A stretch of DNA of 5,027 nt from Deltaproteobacteria bacterium (GTDB lineage Bacteria > Desulfobacterota > Desulfobacteria > Desulfobacterales > SG8-13): contig JAHEIV010000253.1 in NCBI GenBank assembly GCA_024639205.1, forward strand, positions 1 through 5,027, read 5' to 3'. Position numbers and translations under genes: made by a program. Positions 1 through 5,027 of the stretch are shown piece by piece. Each line of letters starts with the position of its first letter. Positions within the stretch are counted from its first letter, which is position 1. The notes beneath the pieces are model-generated. The model was not told the DNA's origin and made no database searches. It saw nothing but the letters and a program-made list of their open reading frames with translations.

Positions 1-362
1 ATCGGTTTGGTGATGAAATCGGTGGCCTCGAACTTGAGGCTTTTGATCGCCAGGTTCATATCCCCGTGACCGGTGATCATGATTACTTCGGTTTCAGGGT
101 TCTCGCGCTTGATCATTTGAAGCAACCCGAGTCCGTCCATCCCCGGCATCTTAATGTCGGTCATAACGATCGGCGGTTCGATTTTCCTGAAAATCTCTAG
201 TGCCTGATCGCCGTTTTCGGCACTGTGGACCGTGTATCCCATGTCGGCAATCGACACGGCGAGCACATCCCGAATGTCTTCTTCGTCATCGACTAGCAAA
301 ATCGGCCAGAGCGTCATCTTTTGGCCTTTCTTCTTGTCAGACACCCACTCTGCCGGCTGCAT
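1..362 (-). CDS. Response regulator, receiver domain (3' end outside window)
   Basis: An open minus-strand frame of 120 complete codons runs from ATG at 360-362 off the left edge. It encodes an almost complete CheY-like receiver: acidic pocket D25-D26 in LLVDDEED, phosphoacceptor D69 in TDIKMPGMDG (codon 156-158), T97 in ITGHGD, and K119-P120 at the edge. All conserved residues are present, so it should accept phosphate from the kinase encoded just upstream, whose stop codon lies 13 bases before this start. The start has AGGGGGG before it, though only three bases away. M16 (codon 315-317), preceded by AAAGG at better spacing, is a real alternative giving a conventional short N-terminus. Anything after the receiver is outside the window, so it could be a single-domain regulator, a DNA-binding regulator of the NtrC or OmpR type, or a receiver fused to a kinase or other output. 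Confidence 0.92.
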   Translation of the reverse strand, partial: MQPAEWVSDKKKGQKMTLWPILLVDDEEDIRDVLAVSIADMGYTVHSAENGDQALEIFRKIEPPIVMTDIKMPGMDGLGLLQMIKRENPETEVIMITGHGDMNLAIKSLKFEATDFITKP

Positions 363-375
363 GGGCCCCCCTGGT

Positions 376-2670
376 TTACCGGTCATTGCGCACCGGTTTG
401 GGTTTGGAAATCGGGAAGGTCACGGTGAATGTCGCCCCTTCCCCACGATGGGATACGGCCTCGATGTCGCCGCCGCAGTCCTTGACGATGCCGTAGCTGA
501 TGGACAGACCCAGGCCGGTGCCCTTCCCCACCTCTTTGGTCGTAAAAAACGGTTCGAAGAGCTTGTCCTGGATCGCCTCGGGGATGCCGCTGCCGGTATC
601 CCTGATTTCGGCAATGACATGAACACCGTCGGAGAAGGTTTTCAGCGTGATTTGCTTCTCTTCTCCCCCACCGGCTTTGGAGGCGGATTTCTCCTCGATG
701 GCATCGCGGGCATTCAGCAGCAGATTGATGAAGACCTGCTCCAACCGCCCGGGATCCGCCATGATCTTGGGCAGGTCAGTGTCAATTTCCCATTGCACGT
801 CGATGCCTCTGACCCGCAACTGCTGACTGAAGATGTCGAAGGCGCTTTTCAAAACATCGTTGATCTGAATTCTTTCCAGGGTCAGATCGGATTTGCGGGC
901 GAACTGCCGCATGTGGCTGATGATGTTGGCAGCACGGTCGACGTTTTTGTCGATTTTCCCCAGCATTGAATTGAGAATCCGGCCCTCGATGGTTTCGGCC
1001 CGCTCGATCTTTTTGAGAAAAAAACTGCTGGCGGTCTTGATGACTGAAAGCGGTTGGTTCAACTCATGGGCGATGCCGGTGGCCATCTCGCCCAGGGTGG
1101 CCATCCGGCTGGCCTGGATCAACTGCTGTTCCGCCTCGAGGCGTTTGGTAATATCACTGGTAGTGATCAACAACACTTTTTTACCGCTGTATTCAGACGG
1201 CGATACCCGGATATTGACGAACAGCGCTTTGCCGTCTTTACTTTTATGTTTGACCTGGTTGAGAAACGACACATGCCTCAGATCTTCGGCATAATGAGCA
1301 TTACTTTTTGCGGCAAACAGCGCCATAAACGGAGTATGGAGAATATCGCGTTTTTCGTAACCGTAATCGACGAAAACACTGTCGTTGCAGTCGAGGATTT
1401 CCAAAGTGTCCTGGTCGAGAACGAAAACCGGGTTGGGGATGTTATTGAAAATTTCGTGGTATTTCTGCTCGGACTTCGCCAGCTCTTCTTCAAGCTGCTT
1501 TCGTTCGGTAATGTCCAGGTTCATTTCCATGGCGGCAATGATGTCACCGTCGGTATTCTTGATCGGTGAAGTCTTCGCCAGCCAGTGGGTCGGCTGGCCA
1601 TCCTTGGAAAATCCGGTTTCTTCGCTGGTGTGCGATCGGCCGTCCGCAAAAGTCCTCTCAACCGGACATACCTTGCATTTTTCCTGCCGTCCTTTGTAAG
1701 CCCGGTAGCAATAGTCGCCGCTCTGGGGCGCAAATTTTTGCGCGAATTCCCGGTTATACTGCACCAGCTTATAGTCCCGGTCCTGAACCGTGATGATGCA
1801 CGGGACCATTTCGAACAGGTCCTGGTATTCGTCCTTCTGCCGGCCGAGTTCGGTCTGTTGTTTGCCGATTTCTTCGGCCATGTGGTTGACGGCCGTGGCC
1901 ATTTGCCCCATCTCGTCTTCCTGGTCGACCACGACTTTGGTGCGGAGGTCGCCCCGGGCGATGGATCGGGTCCCTTCAATCAGTTTTTTCACCGGCTGGC
2001 TGACGAATTTCATAACGAGGATAAAGATGATGGTCGAGGTCAGCAGAAAAAGAACCATTGCCAGGCCCGTGACACCCTTTTCGGCCAGCAGAATTTCATC
2101 ATCGGTTTGCTTTAGAGATACGACCACGTCCAGCGCCCCGAGAATCTTCTTGTCCTGCGGATGGATGTGGCAGGCGTCGGTTGAGCAGCCGGGCTCATTG
2201 CAGATCGGGCTGATGATGCCGAGCAGCCGGCTGCCCTTGCCGGAATCGAAGATGCGAATTCTTTCCTTCACGTTGACGTCGGTCACCGGCGGATCGGTGC
2301 GATGGCAGATGAAACAGGCCTCGGCCTTGATGTTGGTTTTACTGTCGACCTCTGTCGGCTGGTTCGTATACTTAATTTCACCCTCTTTGTTGTAAATCCG
2401 AATGTTGCTGATTTCCTGCTGCCTGGCGATGTTGTTGATGATCTGGTTGATGTCGTCGCGTGAGTTGTGCATCATGGCATAGTGGGTGCCGAGTTTGATC
2501 GTGTTGGACAGCCGGTCGGTGCCCAGCACAACATCGTCCATCAATTTATCCTTCTGGTAGTTGATGTTGAAATAGGCCCAGGTCGAAATCGACAACAGCA
2601 GGGTCAGTCCCACCATGACAATGAGTTTGGTGACCAATCGTTGGCGTAAATATTTGATGATTTTAAACAT
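376..2670 (-). CDS. Membrane sensor histidine kinase with c-type haem motifs, HAMP and two PAS domains
   Basis: The 764-residue protein is a multidomain sensor kinase. Domains in order: transmembrane helix about 13-34; extracytoplasmic sensor about 35-198; second helix about 199-220; HAMP about 221-272; PAS about 281-390; PAS about 400-512; dimerisation/H-box about 518-592 with H535 in GIAHELNQP; and a HATPase with N-box N653, G1 DTGSGIP (691-697), F-box FEPFFTTK (705-712) and G2 GKGTGLGL (715-722). All catalytic boxes are intact. The sensor domain contains CFICH (C119, C122, H123), a classical c-type haem site, and CSTDACH (C162, C167, H168), a CX4CH variant, so covalent haem and redox or gas sensing are inferred. 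The first PAS has C321, C332 and C335, which might bind a metal or act as thiol switches. ATG at 2668-2670 follows AGAAGGA and overlaps the hdrB stop by 8 bases. The regulator encoded next is the probable phosphoryl acceptor. The kinase call is firm; the ligand is not known. Confidence 0.95.
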   Translation of the reverse strand: MFKIIKYLRQRLVTKLIVMVGLTLLLSISTWAYFNINYQKDKLMDDVVLGTDRLSNTIKLGTHYAMMHNSRDDINQIINNIARQQEISNIRIYNKEGEIKYTNQPTEVDSKTNIKAEACFICHRTDPPVTDVNVKERIRIFDSGKGSRLLGIISPICNEPGCSTDACHIHPQDKKILGALDVVVSLKQTDDEILLAEKGVTGLAMVLFLLTSTIIFILVMKFVSQPVKKLIEGTRSIARGDLRTKVVVDQEDEMGQMATAVNHMAEEIGKQQTELGRQKDEYQDLFEMVPCIITVQDRDYKLVQYNREFAQKFAPQSGDYCYRAYKGRQEKCKVCPVERTFADGRSHTSEETGFSKDGQPTHWLAKTSPIKNTDGDIIAAMEMNLDITERKQLEEELAKSEQKYHEIFNNIPNPVFVLDQDTLEILDCNDSVFVDYGYEKRDILHTPFMALFAAKSNAHYAEDLRHVSFLNQVKHKSKDGKALFVNIRVSPSEYSGKKVLLITTSDITKRLEAEQQLIQASRMATLGEMATGIAHELNQPLSVIKTASSFFLKKIERAETIEGRILNSMLGKIDKNVDRAANIISHMRQFARKSDLTLERIQINDVLKSAFDIFSQQLRVRGIDVQWEIDTDLPKIMADPGRLEQVFINLLLNARDAIEEKSASKAGGGEEKQITLKTFSDGVHVIAEIRDTGSGIPEAIQDKLFEPFFTTKEVGKGTGLGLSISYGIVKDCGGDIEAVSHRGEGATFTVTFPISKPKPVRNDR

Positions 2671-3601
2671 CGGCAGCCATCCTTCTGTGGTTATCGAGCC
2701 GATTCGATCGGCGCCAAGCCGCGGTATCCAGCGATTCCCGAAGCTTTTCTTTGAACCCGGCGGTGACGGCCAGATTCAAATCCAGCCCCACCTCCTGCTC
2801 GGAGAGGCCCAGGACCAGTCCCAGCAACTGGGGCAGGTAGAGAACGGTAACCGTAAGGTTCTCACCGCTTAATTTTGAAATCTTGTCCTGATACGCTTCA
2901 AGGTTCATCTGGCACATGGGGCAAACCGTCACGACGGCATCGGCCCCCCTGGCGCGTGAGAGGATCGACCGAACCAACTCCATACCAACTGCCATTTTGG
3001 TGTTCATGTGCGCGGCCCCGCAGCACTTGCCCCCCATGTCCCAGTGGTGGACCGCCGCGCCGCTGGCCTCTATGATGGGAGCCATCGACTGCGGTGCTTC
3101 CGGATCATCGAAAATCGCATACGGCCTGAGGCACTGGCAGCCATAGTAAGGTGCAATCGATAGCCCCGCCAGGGACCGTGTAGTTTTCTTGGAGATCAGA
3201 TCCGGGCCGATGTCGCGCACAATCACCTCCAGCAGATGCCGAACGCGAACCCGTCCCGCGAAATGCAGCCCTTCCGCGGCGAGAATGTCATTGATCCGAT
3301 CTAAAAGTGCAGCATCGCGTTTGACCTTTTCTTCGACAGCCTTTAGGTTGAGATAACAGGCGCTGCAGGGCACCAGAATCTCTTTTGTACCGCCCATTTT
3401 TTCCGCCAACGCCAGGTTGCGGGCCGGCAGAGCCAACGCCAGGTTCCGGCTGGTGGCTTCGGCAGCACTGGCACCGCAGCAGGTCCAGCCCTCGATCTCT
3501 GTCAGTTCGGCCCCGGCAGCGGTCAGGAAAACGCGGGTGGACCGATCGTATTCACGGGCCGAACCTTCGAGGGAACAACCGGGGTAGTACAAATATTTCA
3601 C
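2663..3601 (-). CDS. HdrB-like disulfide reductase subunit with two CCG domains
   Basis: This is the 312-residue catalytic-subunit homologue of heterodisulfide reductase. Two cysteine-rich CCG motifs are complete: C9, C41-C42, C79-x2-C82 (spacing CX31CCX36CX2C) and C155 (or C157), C193-C194, C227-x2-C230. In archaeal HdrB such motifs bind two non-cubane [4Fe-4S] clusters that reduce the disulfide; keeping both sets suggests an active site rather than a degenerate subunit. The start is the GTG at 3599-3601: a strong Shine-Dalgarno lies just upstream, and the protein then opens with the family's typical KYLYYPGCSLEG. The same frame stays open further upstream to 4012, but that stretch lies over hdrC and does not resemble HdrB. 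The GTG overlaps the hdrC stop by 4 bases (GTGA). The C-terminal ~30 residues form an arginine-rich tail beyond the usual conserved end, and its last codons overlap the kinase start. The disulfide substrate is unknown; CoM-S-S-CoB is not expected in a bacterium. Confidence 0.94.
   Translation of the reverse strand: MKYLYYPGCSLEGSAREYDRSTRVFLTAAGAELTEIEGWTCCGASAAEATSRNLALALPARNLALAEKMGGTKEILVPCSACYLNLKAVEEKVKRDAALLDRINDILAAEGLHFAGRVRVRHLLEVIVRDIGPDLISKKTTRSLAGLSIAPYYGCQCLRPYAIFDDPEAPQSMAPIIEASGAAVHHWDMGGKCCGAAHMNTKMAVGMELVRSILSRARGADAVVTVCPMCQMNLEAYQDKISKLSGENLTVTVLYLPQLLGLVLGLSEQEVGLDLNLAVTAGFKEKLRESLDTAAWRRSNRLDNHRRMAADV
2680..2686 (-). promoter_or_regulatory. Ribosome binding site of the histidine kinase gene
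   Basis: AGAAGGA on the minus strand lies nine bases before the ATG at 2668-2670, within the last codons of hdrB. It supports this start and translation coupled to hdrB. Confidence 0.65.
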
Positions 3602-4170
3602 GGGACCTCCTCCAGTTCCGCGGCCTGCCGAAACAGCGCGGCCAATGCGCCGCCGCCTTTTGAGGGTATTTGCAAAGGGAGTTTTCCCTTCAGCATCAGC
3701 TTTACGCCCAGCGCCGCGAAGCGCAGCGGCAATAGGGGATTCTTCATGGCGTTGAAGTAGAGGGTCATGAATTCCATCTCCCTGACGCGGCCATGGCGCC
3801 GCACGCTTTCCAGAAAGCTCTTGTAAAAGAGGATGCTTTGCCGGTGTCTGGTGAGACCTTCGCGTGCGGCCAGCTGTTTGAGCGCCCCCATGGCCTCTGT
3901 CAGCGGCAACCCGCGGGGGCACCGCAGCGTGCAGTAATAACAAGCGGAGCACAGGGTGAAGGTCTGGCTCTGAAAAATCTCTTCTCTCTGCCCGGTCAGA
4001 ACCAGCCGCCACAGCCGGCGGGGGGTGACATCCATCGCGAATTCATTGGGACAAGACCCCGTGCAGGTGCCGCACTGGATGCAGGCCTGCACCATCTCGC
4101 GCACCGGTGTCAAATCGTCGCTGCCCGCCGCATCTGAAAAATCGATTTCCTCTTTGACTTTCGTCGTCAT
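3598..4170 (-). CDS. HdrC-like iron-sulfur protein (heterodisulfide reductase subunit C family)
   Basis: This 190-residue protein has the standard layout of soluble HdrC. Two [4Fe-4S] motifs stand in its N-terminal half: C30-C33-C36-C40 (CIQCGTCTGSCP) and C74-C77-C80-C84 (CSACYYCTLRCP). An all-helical C-terminal half follows, including the moderately hydrophobic stretch around residues 144-165 usual in this family. There is no transmembrane HdrE- or QmoC-type domain, so it should be cytoplasmic. Its role is to carry electrons between the HdrA clusters and the HdrB active site. The ATG start is supported by AAGGTGAT (4176-4183) at good spacing, and by the short N-terminal lead (about 29 residues) before the first cysteine. 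It follows hdrA across a 204-base gap, and its TGA overlaps the GTG start of hdrB by 4 bases, suggesting translational coupling. The family call is firm; the physiological partner and substrate are unknown. Confidence 0.93.
   Translation of the reverse strand: MTTKVKEEIDFSDAAGSDDLTPVREMVQACIQCGTCTGSCPNEFAMDVTPRRLWRLVLTGQREEIFQSQTFTLCSACYYCTLRCPRGLPLTEAMGALKQLAAREGLTRHRQSILFYKSFLESVRRHGRVREMEFMTLYFNAMKNPLLPLRFAALGVKLMLKGKLPLQIPSKGGGALAALFRQAAELEEVP
3606..3613 (-). promoter_or_regulatory. Strong Shine-Dalgarno deciding the GTG start of the hdrB-like gene
   Basis: The minus strand carries GGAGGAGG followed by TCCC and then GTG at 3599-3601. This near-perfect site lies inside the 3' end of hdrC and picks the GTG over in-frame upstream starts, which would give a roughly 137-residue extension unlike HdrB. 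Confidence 0.8.
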
Positions 4171-4175
4171 ATCGA

Positions 4176-4183
4176 ATCACCTT
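4176..4183 (-). promoter_or_regulatory. Ribosome binding site of the hdrC-like gene
   Basis: The minus strand reads AAGGTGAT five bases before the ATG at 4168-4170, and the AGGTG core has normal spacing. This supports independent translation initiation of hdrC after the intergenic gap. Confidence 0.7.
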
Positions 4184-4245
4184 GTAAACGCTCTTGGCTC
4201 TTTGGGCCGCTACGATGCATGAGAATTTACGTTCAAAGGCCTGTT

Positions 4246-4281
4246 GTGCCAGTTAAGCCGGTTTGGTCAGTTTCGTCAGTT
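4246..4281 (-). repeat. Four imperfect 9-base tandem units in the hdrA-hdrC gap
   Basis: Read on the minus strand, four consecutive 9-base units occur: AACTGACGA (4273-4281), AACTGACCA (4264-4272), AACCGGCTT (4255-4263) and AACTGGCAC (4246-4254). The first two differ at one base, the fourth shares AACTG with them, and the third shares only AAC at its start. The array lies about 75 bases upstream of the hdrC start. Phased short repeats like this can be regulator binding sites, but four degenerate units in 36 bases may also be chance. No function is claimed. Confidence 0.35.
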
Positions 4282-4374
4282 AATGCGTATCATCGATTCT
4301 ATTCACAAAACGGTCATGGTCCTTAGGCAACCGCGATTTATGATAACAATGCACCGGAGCCCATCCTCTCTCCG

Positions 4375-5027
4375 TCAAAGAAGCGCCGCGTCGATGACAT
4401 CCAACATCTGCTCCTGCCGCAAATCTTCCAAAACCGCGGCTTTGTTCGGGCACGCGGTCGCGCAGCTTCCGCACCCCTGGCACATGAGCGGGTTCACGAT
4501 CACCTTCTGCTGATCGGCATCCAGCACCCGGGCGCCGTAGGGACAGGCCTCGATGCACTGCTCGCAAAGGCTGCAGAGACTGTGGCGCACCCGGGCCACA
4601 ACTTTGCCGGCCGGCAGGTTCTTGCGGTTCAGAAGTCGCAGGGAGCGCTGGGCCGCGGCCTCGGCGGTGGCGATCGACTCGGCGATCGAACGCGGCGAGT
4701 GCGCCAAACCGCAGGCGAAGACGCCCTCCTTGAGCGCATCCACCGGCCGCCACTTCGACTCGGCTTCCTGGAAGAACCCGTCCATGTCACGGTCAATTCC
4801 GTAAGCCGCGGTAAGATCCGCCGGAAGATTCGGAATCACGCCGGTGGCCAGAACCAGGAGATCGGCGCGGATCTCGATCTTCCGGCCGATGATCGGCTCG
4901 AAGACGCTCACCGTTACCGCACCCTGGTTGACCGCGACCTGCGGTTTGTTTTCCAGGCTGTACTGGATGAAGTCGATGCCACTTTTACGCGCCCGGGTGT
5001 AATACGTCTCCGCAAAACCATAGGTCA
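4375..5027 (-). CDS. HdrA-like FAD/iron-sulfur oxidoreductase subunit, C-terminal part (5' end outside window)
   Basis: The reading frame is open to the right edge and ends in TGA at 4375-4377, giving 216 complete codons; the N-terminal part of the gene is missing. The visible part starts in the flavoprotein fold, with a stretch ending ADLLVLATGVIPN that resembles the second dinucleotide-binding ATG motif of HdrA/pyridine nucleotide-disulfide oxidoreductases. Next comes GVFACGLAHSPRSIAESIA, typical of the FAD-binding end of HdrA-like proteins. The C-terminus is a 2x[4Fe-4S] ferredoxin domain (about 4450-4575) with motifs CSLCEQCIEACP and CQGCGSCATACP, both complete CX2CX2CX3C. The protein ends about 24 residues after the last cysteine, with no fused MvhD- or FrhB-like domain. 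In characterised complexes HdrA is the cytoplasmic flavin subunit that passes electrons to HdrC and HdrB and can bifurcate them. Whether this one bifurcates cannot be judged without the missing N-terminus. A GTG at 4909-4911 lies inside the domain and is not the start. QmoB- and BamE-type relatives are alternatives within the same family. Confidence 0.9.
   Translation of the reverse strand, partial: TYGFAETYYTRARKSGIDFIQYSLENKPQVAVNQGAVTVSVFEPIIGRKIEIRADLLVLATGVIPNLPADLTAAYGIDRDMDGFFQEAESKWRPVDALKEGVFACGLAHSPRSIAESIATAEAAAQRSLRLLNRKNLPAGKVVARVRHSLCSLCEQCIEACPYGARVLDADQQKVIVNPLMCQGCGSCATACPNKAAVLEDLRQEQMLDVIDAALL

Larger units (their letters stand above)
4171..4374. other. Non-coding gap between hdrA-like and hdrC-like genes
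   Basis: These 204 bases contain no credible gene. On the minus strand there is an 8-codon open frame (MGSGALLS) just after the hdrA stop, too short to call. A 5-base stem (4355-4359 with 4370-4374, 10-base loop) lacks a following T-run, so it is not a convincing intrinsic terminator. A TAGAAT hexamer on the minus strand (4296-4301) could be a -10 element but has no good -35 partner. The gap contrasts with the overlapping genes downstream, so a separate promoter or a processing site for the hdrC-hdrB-kinase-regulator group is possible but not shown. The left part holds the 9-base repeats listed separately and the hdrC ribosome binding site. Confidence 0.6.

Noticed and set aside
232..969. Long plus-strand open frame of 245 codons opposite the kinase and regulator
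   Set aside because: It lies antisense to the well-supported kinase and receiver genes, its protein has no recognisable domain, and such mirror frames are expected from codon bias. The same holds for the plus-strand frames at 1054-1569, 1585-2115 and 1790-2395.
3602..4012. Upstream in-frame extension of HdrB to an ATG at 4012
   Set aside because: It overlaps most of hdrC in another frame, its translation is arginine-rich and unlike HdrB, and the GTG at 3599-3601 has a strong Shine-Dalgarno.
4232..4250. Possible sigma-54 promoter (TGGCAC followed by TTTGA on the minus strand)
   Set aside because: The spacing between the GG and the downstream element is wrong and the required GC at -12 is missing.
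4341..4367. Eight-codon leader-like ORF after the hdrA stop, preceded by GGAG
   Set aside because: It is too short, has no runs of regulatory codons, and no attenuator structure follows.
4355..4374. Possible intrinsic terminator after hdrA (CGGAG/CTCCG stem)
   Set aside because: The stem has only five pairs with a ten-base loop and no T-run follows on the minus strand.
4280..4753. Minus-strand frame of 157 codons overlapping the HdrA-like gene
   Set aside because: It is a frame-shifted shadow of the ferredoxin-domain coding sequence, with low-complexity Arg/Gly/Ala-rich translation and no motif.

Overview
All five genes in this window lie on the minus strand, so transcription runs from high to low coordinates. 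In order they are: the 3' end of an HdrA-like flavin/iron-sulfur protein (open at the right edge), an HdrC-like iron-sulfur protein, an HdrB-like protein with two CCG motifs, a membrane histidine kinase whose extracytoplasmic domain carries c-type haem attachment motifs, and the N-terminal part of a response regulator (cut by the left edge). No tRNA, rRNA, insertion sequence or CRISPR array was seen.

The gene content suggests an anaerobic bacterium with its own cytochrome c maturation. A Desulfobacterota (deltaproteobacterial, sulfate-reducer-like) genome is most likely. The reasons are soluble bacterial HdrABC genes, a PAS/HAMP kinase with CxxCH motifs, and a receiver domain whose wording resembles that group. 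This assignment rests on recalled family resemblance, not on a search.

Layout. The hdrA-like gene occupies 4375-5027 and is followed by a 204-base non-coding gap (4171-4374) holding a short imperfect 9-base repeat but no convincing promoter or terminator. The remaining genes are packed tightly: hdrC-like 3598-4170, hdrB-like 2663-3601 (4-base overlap, GTG start), kinase 376-2670 (8-base overlap with hdrB), and response regulator from 362 downwards (13-base gap). This packing points to one hdrC-hdrB-kinase-regulator transcription unit.

How they may work together. HdrA, HdrB and HdrC homologues form cytoplasmic complexes that move electrons between a flavin (HdrA), ferredoxin-type clusters (HdrA, HdrC) and a disulfide-reducing site built on non-cubane clusters (HdrB). 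In bacteria lacking coenzymes M and B the disulfide substrate is usually unknown. The kinase and regulator translated directly downstream look like a redox-, gas- or electron-carrier-sensing two-component system co-produced with this module. The physical linkage of a haem-bearing sensor to hdrCB is the most interesting aspect of the window. What the regulator controls cannot be seen, because its output region lies outside.
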